From Blastococcus sp. CT_GayMR19 (GTDB lineage Bacteria > Actinomycetota > Actinomycetes > Mycobacteriales > Geodermatophilaceae), in NCBI RefSeq assembly GCF_004570385.1, contig NZ_SPQL01000013.1, forward strand, positions 52,713 through 116,712: a stretch of DNA of 64,000 nt. The letters are read 5' to 3'. Positions 52,959-61,114 of this stretch are shown here, piece by piece (within the stretch, counting starts at the first letter, position 1; each line of letters begins with the position of its first letter). Below the pieces are notes generated by a model, which had not been told where the DNA came from, did no database searches, and saw only the letters and a list, made by a program, of their open reading frames with translations. A program made the position numbers and the translations under genes.

Positions 52959-53936
52959 CTAGACGATACGGCGCCGTACCCGCCAAACCACCACACCGAT
53001 CAGGACCACCGCGACGGCGACGAACAGGGCCGCCTCCATGAGCTGGAACGTCCAGAACCGGTCGGCCGGGTGGTAGACCTCGAACTGCTGGACGCCCCGC
53101 GCGTGCAGGAACTGGTTGAAGTTGGTGCCGGCCTGGTTGGCGGCGCCCTCCAGCTCGTAGTACTCGGTCCCGCTCAGCTTGCGCCCGGTGGCGTCTGCGT
53201 AGCCGTGTTCGATCGTCCAGTCGGCGAAGCTGGGCACGGTCCCGTTCCCCGCCTGGTCCGTCGAGCCGCCGACGGGGACCGGCTCCATGGTGGTGAGCGG
53301 CGTGGCGTACGCGGGACGGGCCAACAGCGCCACCGACATCCGGGCGGCGAGGAACGCCCCGAACGCGACGCCGAACGCGGGCAGGCTGCGCCGCAGGATC
53401 GCCCCGGCGACGGTGGCGACGCCGAACGCGAACAGCGCGTACGCCACCGGAACGAGTCCCTCCAGGTCGAAGGCGTCGTACTGGAACCGCCCTTCCCACG
53501 CGTCGAATGGCTGACGGAACCAGGTGAGCACCGCGGAGAACAGCGCGGTGAGCATGACGGTGACGCCGGCCAGTGCCGCGAGCTTGGCCGCCAGCCAGCG
53601 CATCCGCGGCATGGCCTGCGTCCAGGCGAGCTGCCAGGTGCCGTCCTCCAGTTCGCGCGCGAGCAGCGGCGCACCGAGGAACGCACCGATGACGACTGGG
53701 ACCAGGTAGAACGCCGCCAGGAGGTTCTCGACGAACCCGAAGTCCTCGTCGAGCCGGCGGAAGGAGGCCGCGCAGCCCTCGTTGATGCCGGCCTCGCCCG
53801 CACATCGGGCGGGACCGCCGGGGAACAGGTCGTGGGCCTGCGTCCCGAGCACGAGCAGGGCAATGCCGAACATGCCGACGAGCAGGCCCAGGACGCAGAC
53901 CTCGGCCCGGTGCTGGCGCCAGATCAACCACGTCAT
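52959..53936 (-). CDS. ABC transporter permease (YtrC/D-like)
   Basis: A 325-residue membrane protein with about six segments: WRQHRAEVCVLGLLVGMFGIALLVLG at the start, LLAAFYLVPVVIGAFLGAPLL, LAALAGVTVMLTALFSAVLTW, LVPVAYALFAFGVATVAGAILRR, and VAVAVVLIGVVVWRVRRR near the end. A large extracytoplasmic region (about 215-290) lies before the last helix. It partners with the ATPase encoded just upstream (four-base overlap). Exporters with a GntR regulator of this type respond to cell-wall stress in other bacteria; cargo is unknown. Confidence 0.85.
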   Translation of the reverse strand: MTWLIWRQHRAEVCVLGLLVGMFGIALLVLGTQAHDLFPGGPARCAGEAGINEGCAASFRRLDEDFGFVENLLAAFYLVPVVIGAFLGAPLLARELEDGTWQLAWTQAMPRMRWLAAKLAALAGVTVMLTALFSAVLTWFRQPFDAWEGRFQYDAFDLEGLVPVAYALFAFGVATVAGAILRRSLPAFGVAFGAFLAARMSVALLARPAYATPLTTMEPVPVGGSTDQAGNGTVPSFADWTIEHGYADATGRKLSGTEYYELEGAANQAGTNFNQFLHARGVQQFEVYHPADRFWTFQLMEAALFVAVAVVLIGVVVWRVRRRIV

Positions 53937-54832
53937 GCCGCCGCCCCCGACGGAACCGTGGCGCTCGGCTCGGACGGCCGACGGAGGTACGCCAGCACCA
54001 GGTCCTCCAGCGCGACCGGGTGGGCCTGCCAGCCTGGCGCGGTGGGAAGTGCGCCGTCGCGGACCAGCAGGGTCGTGTGCCGGTCGCTGTGGACGGCCTC
54101 CACGACGGCGCCCGCCCGGTCGAGGTCGGTGGCCGTGCGCGGGCCGACGAGCAGCCGGTGCTCGGCGAGGAGGGTGTCGATGTCACCGGTGAGCGTGACC
54201 CGGCCGTGGTTGAGCACGATCAGGTGGTCGCAGACGCGCTCCAGCTCGTGCACGAGGTGGGAGGAGAACAGGACGGTCACCCCGCCTTCGGCGACCGCGC
54301 CCATGAGGACCTGAAGGAACTCGTGCCGGGCCAGCGGGTCGAGGCTGGCCACCGGCTCGTCGAGGACGAGGAGGTCCGGACGCTTCGCCAGGGCAAGGGC
54401 CAACGCGACCTGGGCCTGCTGCCCACCGGAGAGCGACCCGGTTCTGCGGTCGAGCGGGATACCCAGCTTCGCCAGCCGGCGTTCGGCCAGCCCCTGGTCG
54501 AACCGCAGGTTGCAGGCCCGGCCGAATCGGAGCATCTCGGCGACGGTGAAGCGCTTGTACAGCGGGTGGTCCTGGGCCAGGAACCCGACCCGGGACAGGG
54601 TGTGCGGGGTGCTGGCGGTGACGTCGTGGCCGAGGACCTCCACGGTGCCGGTGCTCGGTGCCAGCAACCCGACGACCAGGCGCAGCAGCGTGGTCTTGCC
54701 CGCGCCGTTCGGCCCGACCAGGGCGATCACGCCGCCGGCCGGCAGGGTCAGGGTGCAGTCGCGCAGCGCCCAGCCCTTCCGGTATCGCTTGCCCACACCC
54801 TCGGTGCGCAGCGCGAACTCGGTCTCCGTCAC
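53933..54832 (-). CDS. ABC transporter ATP-binding protein
   Basis: A 299-residue ATPase. Walker A is ALVGPNGAGKTTLLRL, the Q-loop is VGFLAQDHPLYKRF, the signature is SLSGGQQAQVALALALA, Walker B is LLVLDEPVASLDP and the switch His is in VLFSSHLVHELERV. It belongs to the drug/peptide exporter (CcmA-like) branch and lies between the GntR regulator and permease with four-base overlaps on both sides. A C-terminal extension of about 90 residues follows the ATPase core. Confidence 0.93.
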   Translation of the reverse strand: MTETEFALRTEGVGKRYRKGWALRDCTLTLPAGGVIALVGPNGAGKTTLLRLVVGLLAPSTGTVEVLGHDVTASTPHTLSRVGFLAQDHPLYKRFTVAEMLRFGRACNLRFDQGLAERRLAKLGIPLDRRTGSLSGGQQAQVALALALAKRPDLLVLDEPVASLDPLARHEFLQVLMGAVAEGGVTVLFSSHLVHELERVCDHLIVLNHGRVTLTGDIDTLLAEHRLLVGPRTATDLDRAGAVVEAVHSDRHTTLLVRDGALPTAPGWQAHPVALEDLVLAYLRRPSEPSATVPSGAAA

Positions 54833-55224
54833 GCCACGCCCTCATTCCTGGTCTGCTGGTGGACGGAAGCAAAAAGCGCGTTGACCGCCTGCTCGTCGAG
54901 GCCGGCGGCGTAGGCGCGGCGCAGCCAGGTCGCCAGGCCGCGGCCCAGCGACGTGTACGTCGATGCCGGCATCGCGGCCGACTGCTGTTCATTGACGAAC
55001 GTGCCCTGGCCGGGCCGGCCGGTGACCAGGTTCTCCTGCTCCATCTGCCGGTACGCCTTGGCGACGGTGTTCGGATTGATCGCCAGGTGCTCGACCACCT
55101 CGCGGATGAGCGGGAGGCGGTCCCCGGGTTGGAGGAAGCCCAGCAGGACTGCCTGGCGGACCTGCTGGACGAGTTGCAGGTACGGCGGCACGCCGGAGTG
55201 GGTGTCGAGCCGGAAGACGAACAC
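54829..55224 (-). CDS. GntR family regulator, YtrA subfamily
   Basis: A 131-residue short GntR protein. The winged helix is QLVQQVRQAVLLGFLQPGDRLPLIREVVEHLAINPNTVAKAYRQMEQENLVTGRPGQGTFV; only a short helical tail follows, as in YtrA, with no ligand domain. YtrA-type regulators repress the ABC exporter of their own operon. GTG at 55224 has AAGGGG upstream. The perfect 10-bp inverted repeat at 55237-55264, just upstream, is the natural operator. Confidence 0.9.
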   Translation of the reverse strand: MFVFRLDTHSGVPPYLQLVQQVRQAVLLGFLQPGDRLPLIREVVEHLAINPNTVAKAYRQMEQENLVTGRPGQGTFVNEQQSAAMPASTYTSLGRGLATWLRRAYAAGLDEQAVNALFASVHQQTRNEGVA

Positions 55225-55236
55225 GGTTGCCCCTTA

Positions 55237-55264
55237 CTGCTTTACTAGGATCACAGTAAAGCAG
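55237..55264. promoter_or_regulatory. YtrA-type operator (autoregulation)
   Basis: CTGCTTTACT and AGTAAAGCAG form a perfect 10-bp inverted repeat with an 8-base spacer, 13 bp before the GntR start. It is AT-rich for this genome, so promoter elements probably lie inside it and would be covered by the repressor. Confidence 0.75.
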
Positions 55265-55374
55265 AAGGGGGGGGCAAGAGAGCCCGACGCGTACGCACGC
55301 CCGCGGCACCGTATCCGGGCGCACGCCTGGTCAGGGCGCCAGCGAGGACGGTCGCGCCGAGTGGGCCCCGGAGG

Positions 55375-55796
55375 GGTCCGCGCAGGCGCGACGCAGCGGC
55401 TCAGCGTCACAGGGGACGGCACCTGACCGCGGTGCGGTCCGGAGGACGGCAGTGTGATGGTCCGCGCAGGCGCGACGCAGCGGCTCAGCGTCACAGGGGA
55501 CGGCACCTGACCGCGGTGCGGTCCGGAGGACCGCAGTGTGATGGTCCGCGCAGGCGCGACGCAGCGGCTCAGCGTCACAGGGGACGGCACCTGACCGCGG
55601 TGCGGTCCGGAGGACCGCAGTGTGATGGTCCGCGCAGGGCGCGACGCAGCGGCTCCGCGTCAACCGGGACGGCAGGTGGCGGCGGTGCGGTCCGGAGGAC
55701 CGCAGTGTCAGGGTTCCGGGCAGGCAGGACGCAGCGGCTCCGCGCGAGCCGAGGACGGCACGTGACCGCGGTGCGGTCCGGAGGACGGCGGTGTTA
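55375..55796. repeat. Tandem array of about five 84-bp repeats
   Basis: Units begin at 55375, 55459, 55543, 55627 and about 55712, each starting GGTCCGCGCAGGCGCGACGC or a variant. The first three are almost identical, the last two diverged (the fourth is 85 bp). Each contains TGCGGTCC-GGA-GGACCGCA or a one-mismatch version, a tight 8-bp hairpin. Because 84 is a multiple of three, open frames run through the array on both strands, but there are no ribosome sites or protein-like composition, so I take it as noncoding. The rest of 55265-55872 holds only a promoter. Confidence 0.92.
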
Positions 55797-55826
55797 TTGC
55801 GTTTCGGTAACCCCGGAAATGCGACC

Positions 55827-55855
55827 TTGACCACATCCCGCCCCGGACATATGTT
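55827..55855 (+). promoter_or_regulatory. Promoter of the sugar ABC operon
   Basis: TTGACC (55827-55832), 17-base spacer, TATGTT (55850-55855), placing the transcript start near 55862, about 11 bases before the ATG at 55873. Just upstream TTTCGGTAACCCCGGAAA (55802-55819) is an imperfect palindrome that could be an operator. Confidence 0.6.
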
Positions 55856-55872
55856 GACGCCTCTACCGACTA

Positions 55873-57495
55873 ATGGTCAACGCTGAGCAAAAGTCCCCGG
55901 GTGGTGGCGTGAACGATCCTGCAGGCACGGCCGTGGCTCCGCTGCTCGAGATGCACGGCATCGTCAAGACCTTCCCGGGTGTGCGGGCGCTCGGCGGGGT
56001 CGACCTCGACGTCCGACCGGGCGAGGTGCACTGCCTCCTCGGCCAGAACGGCGCAGGCAAGTCCACGCTGATCAAGGTGCTCGCCGGCGCGCACCAGCCC
56101 GACGAAGGCACCATCGCCTGGCGCGGCGAGCAGGTGACGCTCGGCGATCCGCAGGCCGCCATGAGCCTGGGCATCGCCACGATCTACCAGGAGCTGGATC
56201 TCGTCGCCGGCCTGACCGTGGCCGACAACATCTTCCTCGGTCGCGAGGTCTCCCGCTTCGGGATCACCCGTCCCGCGGCCGGGAACCGCGCAGCCGCGGA
56301 GCTGCTGACCCGGCTCGGGCATCCGGAGATCCGGCCCACGGCCGAGGTGGGTGCCCTGTCGGCGGCGCAGCAGCAGATGGTGAGCATCGCCCGCGCGCTC
56401 TCCCAGGACGCGAAGTTGATCATCATGGACGAGCCGTCGGCCGTGCTGGACAACGAGGAGGTCGAGCGGCTCTTCGGTGTCATCCGCGACCTCACCGCGC
56501 ACGATGTCGCCGTCGTCTACATCTCCCACCGGCTGGAGGAGATCCGCCAGGTCGGCGACCGCATCACCGTCCTCAAGGACGGGCGGACCGTGGCCACCGG
56601 ACTGCCGGCGCGGGAGACGCCCACCCGCGAGGTCATCACGCTGATGACCGGGCGGACGATCGAGTACGTCTTCCCCCAGCGGCGCACCGCTCCGCACACG
56701 GAGGAGGCCCCCCTCCTCGAGGTCGAGGGGCTGAGCCTGCGCGGCCGGTTCGCCGACGTCTCCTTCGCGGTGCATCCCGGTCAGATCCTCGGCCTCGCCG
56801 GACTGGTCGGCTCGGGACGCTCGGAGATCCTCGAGACGATCTACGGTGCGCGGAAGGCCACCGCGGGCACCGTCCGCCTCGCCGGGCGGCGACTGCGTCC
56901 CGGCAACGTGGGCGCTGCGGTGGCCGCCGGTATCGGGCTGGCCCCGGAGGAGCGCAAGAGCCAGGCCCTGCTGCTGGACGACGCGGTCTACCGCAACATC
57001 ACGGTCTCCAGCCTGGGCCGTTTCGCCCGCGGCGGGTTCCTGTCGGGGAGCGCGGAGAAGGCAGCGGCCCGGGAGCAGACCGAGGCGCTGGACGTCCGGC
57101 CGCCCGACGTGATGCGGATCGTGCGGACCTTCTCGGGCGGCAACCAGCAGAAGGTCGTGCTCGCCCGCTGGCTGCTGCGCGACTGCCGGGTGCTGCTGCT
57201 CGACGAGCCCACCCGCGGGGTCGACGTCGGCGCACGCTCGGAGATCTACGCGCTGGTCCGCGACCTCGCCGACCGCGGCGTGGCCGTCGTCGTCGTCTCC
57301 AGCGAGATCCCCGAGGTGCTCGGCCTGGCGGACCGCGTGCTCGTGGTCGCCGAGGGCGCCGTCGTCCATGCGGACGCGGCCGAGGCTCTCGACGAGCACC
57401 GCGTGCTCGACCTGATCATGGAGGGCACGGGCCACCACGGTGCCGTGCCCGGGACCTCCCAGCCAGCACGGCAGTCCGAAGGGGACGTGGCATGA
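55873..57495 (+). CDS. Sugar ABC transporter ATP-binding protein (RbsA/MglA-like)
   Basis: A 540-residue duplicated ATPase. First half: Walker A LLGQNGAGKSTLIKV, Q-loop IYQELDLVAGLTV, LSAAQQQMVSIARAL in place of the usual LSGGQ, Walker B LIIMDEPSAVLD. Second half: LAGLVGSGRSEILE (degenerate P-loop), signature FSGGNQQKVVLARWL, Walker B VLLLDEPTRGVDVGA. This is the CUT2 pattern for monosaccharides such as ribose, galactose, xylose or inositol. ATG at 55873 gives a very short leader; GTG at 55909 is an alternative. It is the first gene of a five-gene operon. Confidence 0.93.
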   Translation: MVNAEQKSPGGGVNDPAGTAVAPLLEMHGIVKTFPGVRALGGVDLDVRPGEVHCLLGQNGAGKSTLIKVLAGAHQPDEGTIAWRGEQVTLGDPQAAMSLGIATIYQELDLVAGLTVADNIFLGREVSRFGITRPAAGNRAAAELLTRLGHPEIRPTAEVGALSAAQQQMVSIARALSQDAKLIIMDEPSAVLDNEEVERLFGVIRDLTAHDVAVVYISHRLEEIRQVGDRITVLKDGRTVATGLPARETPTREVITLMTGRTIEYVFPQRRTAPHTEEAPLLEVEGLSLRGRFADVSFAVHPGQILGLAGLVGSGRSEILETIYGARKATAGTVRLAGRRLRPGNVGAAVAAGIGLAPEERKSQALLLDDAVYRNITVSSLGRFARGGFLSGSAEKAAAREQTEALDVRPPDVMRIVRTFSGGNQQKVVLARWLLRDCRVLLLDEPTRGVDVGARSEIYALVRDLADRGVAVVVVSSEIPEVLGLADRVLVVAEGAVVHADAAEALDEHRVLDLIMEGTGHHGAVPGTSQPARQSEGDVA

Positions 57496-58652
57496 GTGAG
57501 AGCGCGACGGCGACGAAGCGGGACGTGGGCCGGGAATCCGCCGCGGCATCGTCAGGCGGGCGGCCCGGACTGATGTCGGGTCCGCTCGGGCGCAACCTCG
57601 GGCTGGTCGTCGCCCTGGCGATCCTCTGCGTCGTGGGCGTGGCCACCGCCGGGGACAGGTTCGCCGACGTCGACAACGTGCTGACGATCCTGCGAGCGGC
57701 CTCGGTCATCGGCGTCGTCAGCGTCGGCATGACCTTCGTGATCATCGGCGGCGGGATCGACCTCTCGGTCGGCGCGCTCGTCGCTCTCGGCTCGATCTGG
57801 GCGACCACGCTGGCCACCCAGGCGATGGCCGAGGACTTCCACTGGATCGTCATGGTGTTCACGGCGATCGCGGTGGCTGCGGGCGCAGGGCTGATCAACG
57901 GCGTCGTCATCGCCTACGGCAAGCTGGTCGCCTTCATCGCCACCCTGGCGATGCTCGCGGCGGCCCGTGGCCTGGCCGAGATCCTCGCCAACCGGCGGAC
58001 CCAGATCGTCCAGAACCAGGACTTCCTCGACTTCTTCTCGGGGGACGTGCTCGGCATCCCCAGCCTGGTCCTCATCTTCGCGCTGGTCGCGGTAGCGGGC
58101 TGGGTCCTGCTCAACCGCACGACGTTCGGCCGTCGCACCTTCGCCGTGGGCGGCAACGCCGAGGCCGCCCGGCTGGCCGGCATCCGGGTCCAGCGGCACA
58201 CCGTGAAGCTCTACGTGCTCTCCGGTGTCACCTGCGGCATCGCGGCCGTGATGCTCATGGCGCGGACGACGACGGGCAGCTCCACCCACGGCACGCTCTA
58301 CGAACTCGACACGATCGCGGCGGTCGTCATCGGCGGAACGCTCCTGATCGGCGGCCGCGGGACGATCGTCGGCACCGTCCTGGGCGTCCTGATCTTCCAG
58401 ACGCTGAGCAACGTCTTCGTGCTGAACGACCTCTCCAGCTCTGCGCAGGCGGTCGCCAAGGGCGTGATCATCGTGCTCGCCGTCCTGCTGCAGATGCGGC
58501 TGGCCACCGGCGAAGGCCGGACCCGGCGGTCGAAGCAGGCGATCGCCGGGTCGGCCCCCGGCGGTCCCGGCGGCGCGTCCGGGGGCGGCAGCGCCACCCC
58601 CGGCGCCCCTGCCGGAGCCCGCCAGGGCGGAGCGGGCGAACCCACGACCTGA
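57492..58652 (+). CDS. Sugar ABC transporter permease (RbsC-like, CUT2)
   Basis: A 386-residue permease with about ten membrane segments. Family motifs: VGMTFVIIGGGIDLSVGALVALG, IATLAMLAAARGLAEILA, FGRRTFAVGGNAEAARLAGIRV and IAAVVIGGTLLIGGRGTIVGTVLGVLI. It overlaps the ATPase stop by ATGA. A Gly/Pro/Ala-rich disordered tail of about 45 residues ends the protein, unusual for this family but without obvious effect. With the binding protein and ATPase it forms the importer. Confidence 0.92.
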   Translation: MSESATATKRDVGRESAAASSGGRPGLMSGPLGRNLGLVVALAILCVVGVATAGDRFADVDNVLTILRAASVIGVVSVGMTFVIIGGGIDLSVGALVALGSIWATTLATQAMAEDFHWIVMVFTAIAVAAGAGLINGVVIAYGKLVAFIATLAMLAAARGLAEILANRRTQIVQNQDFLDFFSGDVLGIPSLVLIFALVAVAGWVLLNRTTFGRRTFAVGGNAEAARLAGIRVQRHTVKLYVLSGVTCGIAAVMLMARTTTGSSTHGTLYELDTIAAVVIGGTLLIGGRGTIVGTVLGVLIFQTLSNVFVLNDLSSSAQAVAKGVIIVLAVLLQMRLATGEGRTRRSKQAIAGSAPGGPGGASGGGSATPGAPAGARQGGAGEPTT

Positions 58653-58676
58653 CCCTCCACGGGTCAGCACCACCCC

Positions 58677-58694
58677 GGAGGCCGCCCGGCCTCC
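58677..58694 (+). terminator. Hairpin between permease and binding-protein genes
   Basis: GGAGGCC-GCCC-GGCCTCC, a 7-bp stem with a 4-base loop in the 123-bp gap before the binding-protein gene. It may protect a separate, more abundant mRNA for the binding protein. Confidence 0.4.
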
Positions 58695-58775
58695 CGGCAA
58701 CAGCACCGAGCACAGCACCAGCGGCACACCGACCACCTGGCGACGGGCCAGGGAGGCGTTACCCGAGGAGAGAAC

Positions 58776-59828
58776 ATGTCTGCAACGAGACAGCGCGGAT
58801 ACCGTCGCCTGACGTCCACCGCGGTGGCGTTCATCGGCGTCGGTGCGCTTCTCGCCGGCTGCACGGGGAACACCCCCGAGAACTCCGGCGACGGCGGCGG
58901 CAACAGCGCCGCGAGCGACAACGACGAGACCGGCGACACCGTCTCGATCGCCTTCTCCGCCCCAGCTGCCGACCACGGCTGGATCGCCGGCATCACCGAG
59001 TCCGCCAGGGCCGAGGCCGAGAAGTACGACGACATCGACTTCCAGGTCGCCGAGGGCACCAACGACGTGAGCACGCAGATCAGTCAGGTGGAGACCTTCA
59101 TCAACGAGGGCGTCGACGCCATCGTGCTGCTGCCCTTCGACGGCGCCGCCCTCACGCCGGTCGCCCTCCAGGCCATGGAGGCCGGCATCCCGGTCATCAA
59201 CGTCGACCGCGAGTTCAACGACCCGGCCGCCTCCCGTGCCACGATCCTGGGCGACAACTACGGCATGGGCGTCTCGGCCGGCGCGTACATCTGCTCGCGG
59301 CTGGAGGACAACCCCGATGCCGTCATCGCCGAGATCGCCGGCATCGACTCGCTGCCGCTGACCCAGGACCGCAGCCAGGGCTTCGCGGACGCGCTCTCGG
59401 AGTGCGGCCTCGAGGTCAGCAACCGGGTGGCCGCAGAGTTCACCGTCGAGTCCGGTGAAGAGGTCACGGCGAACCTGCTCCAGGCCGCGCCGCAGATCGA
59501 CGCGATCTGGAACCACGACGACGACCAGGGCGTCGGCGTCCTGGCCGCGATCGAGAACGCCGGCCGCGACGAGTTCTTCATGGTCGGCGGCGCGGGCTCG
59601 GCCAACGCCATGCGGGCCATCCAGGAGGGCAACTCGGTGCTCGAGGCGACCGTCATCTACCCGCACACGCAGGCGGCCGACGGCATCAAGCTCGCCCGGC
59701 TCGTCGCCCAGGGGAAGAATGTCTCGGACCTGACCTCGCAGGGCGTCCCGCGGCGGATCGTGCTCGACGCCCCGGTCGTCACGGCCGACAACGTCGACCA
59801 GTTCATCGACAACGCGTTCGAGTCCTGA
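58776..59828 (+). CDS. Sugar-binding lipoprotein of ABC importer (RbsB-like)
   Basis: A 350-residue lipoprotein. The signal peptide ends in the lipobox LLAGC (Cys29), followed by a Gly/Ser/Asp linker. The rest is a periplasmic-binding-protein type I domain: AFSAPAADHGWIAGITESARAEAEKY, VDAIVLLPFDGAALTPVALQAMEAGIPVINVDREF, and WNHDDDQGVGVLAAIENAGR. It captures the sugar outside the membrane and delivers it to the permease. ATG at 58776 follows GAGGAGAG. A strong hairpin after the stop suggests it is the most abundant product of the operon. Confidence 0.93.
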   Translation: MSATRQRGYRRLTSTAVAFIGVGALLAGCTGNTPENSGDGGGNSAASDNDETGDTVSIAFSAPAADHGWIAGITESARAEAEKYDDIDFQVAEGTNDVSTQISQVETFINEGVDAIVLLPFDGAALTPVALQAMEAGIPVINVDREFNDPAASRATILGDNYGMGVSAGAYICSRLEDNPDAVIAEIAGIDSLPLTQDRSQGFADALSECGLEVSNRVAAEFTVESGEEVTANLLQAAPQIDAIWNHDDDQGVGVLAAIENAGRDEFFMVGGAGSANAMRAIQEGNSVLEATVIYPHTQAADGIKLARLVAQGKNVSDLTSQGVPRRIVLDAPVVTADNVDQFIDNAFES

Positions 59829-59842
59829 CCGACTGAAGCGGA

Positions 59843-59874
59843 GTGGCCGGGGAGGGGACTCCCTCCCCGGCCAC
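59843..59874 (+). terminator. Hairpin after binding-protein gene
   Basis: Perfect 14-bp stem GTGGCCGGGGAGGG / CCCTCCCCGGCCAC with a GACT loop, 15 bases past the stop. It likely stops most transcripts while some read through into the dehydrogenase gene. Confidence 0.85.
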
Positions 59875-59899
59875 GCCACTCGAGCCACGGAGCACCCAC

Positions 59900-61084
59900 A
59901 TGACATCCCCCGACCGGCCGGCCCTGGGGGTCGGCCTGATCGGCTACGCCTTCATGGGCGCCGCGCACTCGCAGGCCTGGCGCACCGCCCCCCACTTCTT
60001 CGACCTGCCGCTGCGCCCGCAGCTCACCGTCCTCGCCGGCCGCAACTCAGCGGCCGTCACCGATGCCGCGCAGCGGCTCGGCTGGTCGGACACCGAGACC
60101 GATTGGCGGCGCGTGATCGAGCGCGACGACGTCGCCCTCGTCGACGTCTGCACCCCCGGCGACACGCACGCCGAGATCGCGATCGCCGCCCTCGAGGCCG
60201 GCAAGCACGTCCTCTGCGAGAAGCCGCTGGCCAACAGCGTGGCGGAGGCCGAGGCCATGGCCGAGGCCGCGGCGAAGGCTGCCGCCCGAGGGGTTCGGTC
60301 GATGGTCGGGTTCACCTATCGCCGTGTCCCCGCAATCGGGCTGGCCCGCAGGCTCGTCGCCGACGGGCGGCTCGGCGACATCCGGCACGTGCGGGCGCAG
60401 TACCTGCAGGACTGGATCGCCGATCCGGCCGCGCCGATGTCGTGGCGCCTCGAGAAGGACAAGGCGGGCTCCGGTGCACTCGGTGACATCGGCGCGCACA
60501 TCGTCGACCTCACCCAGTACATCACCGGGGAATCGCTGACCGGGGTCAGCGCGATGCTGGAGACCTTCGTGAAGAAGCGGCCGCTGCCCACCGCCACCGG
60601 GAAGCTCGGTGGCGTCGGCGGCGCGGAGACGGGCGAGGTCACGGTCGACGACGCCGCGGTCTTCCTCGGCCGGTTCACCGGCGGTGCCCTGGCCACCTTC
60701 GAGGCCACCCGTTTCGCCATCGGGCGGAAGAACGCCATCCGGATCGAGATCAACGGCTCGGCCGGCAGCCTCGCGTTCGACTTCGAGGACATGAACGTCC
60801 TGCAGTTCTTCGACGGCACCGAGGCCGCCGGGACCGCAGGCTTCCGCCGGATCCTGGTCACCGAGCCCGAGCACCCCTACGTCGCCGCCTGGTGGCCGGC
60901 CGGGCACGGTCTCGGCTACGAGCACGGCTTCACCCACCAGGTCGTGGACCTGGTGACGGCGATCGCGAAGGGCGAGGACCCGGTCCCCTCCTTCGCCGAC
61001 GGACTGCAGGTCCAGCGCGTGCTCGCCGCCGTCGAGCGCAGCGCTGCCGACCGCTCGACCTGGACCGACATCCCCGCCGCCTGA
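59900..61084 (+). CDS. Gfo/Idh/MocA family sugar dehydrogenase
   Basis: A 394-residue NAD(P)-dependent oxidoreductase. The Rossmann motif is VGLIGYAFMGAAHSQAWR; the family signature is HVLCEKPLANSVAEAEAM (EKP), and GALGDIGAHIVDLTQYITGES holds the catalytic Asp/His. Relatives oxidise sugars and inositols, often at C-2 or C-3. ATG at 59900 follows GGAGCACC; the longer frame would begin in the hairpin. In the sugar operon it would act on the imported sugar in the cytoplasm. Substrate is unknown. Confidence 0.92.
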   Translation: MTSPDRPALGVGLIGYAFMGAAHSQAWRTAPHFFDLPLRPQLTVLAGRNSAAVTDAAQRLGWSDTETDWRRVIERDDVALVDVCTPGDTHAEIAIAALEAGKHVLCEKPLANSVAEAEAMAEAAAKAAARGVRSMVGFTYRRVPAIGLARRLVADGRLGDIRHVRAQYLQDWIADPAAPMSWRLEKDKAGSGALGDIGAHIVDLTQYITGESLTGVSAMLETFVKKRPLPTATGKLGGVGGAETGEVTVDDAAVFLGRFTGGALATFEATRFAIGRKNAIRIEINGSAGSLAFDFEDMNVLQFFDGTEAAGTAGFRRILVTEPEHPYVAAWWPAGHGLGYEHGFTHQVVDLVTAIAKGEDPVPSFADGLQVQRVLAAVERSAADRSTWTDIPAA

Positions 61085-61114
61085 CAAGGCTCACGTCCCG
61101 AGGAGAACCGCGCC

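Noticed and set aside
55375..55796. CRISPR array
   Set aside because: The units are contiguous 84-bp tandem copies without unique spacers, and no cas genes are near.
55331..55834. 167-codon repetitive protein encoded by the tandem array
   Set aside because: The 84-bp period keeps frames open on both strands automatically; there is no ribosome site, and the last units break the repeat pattern.
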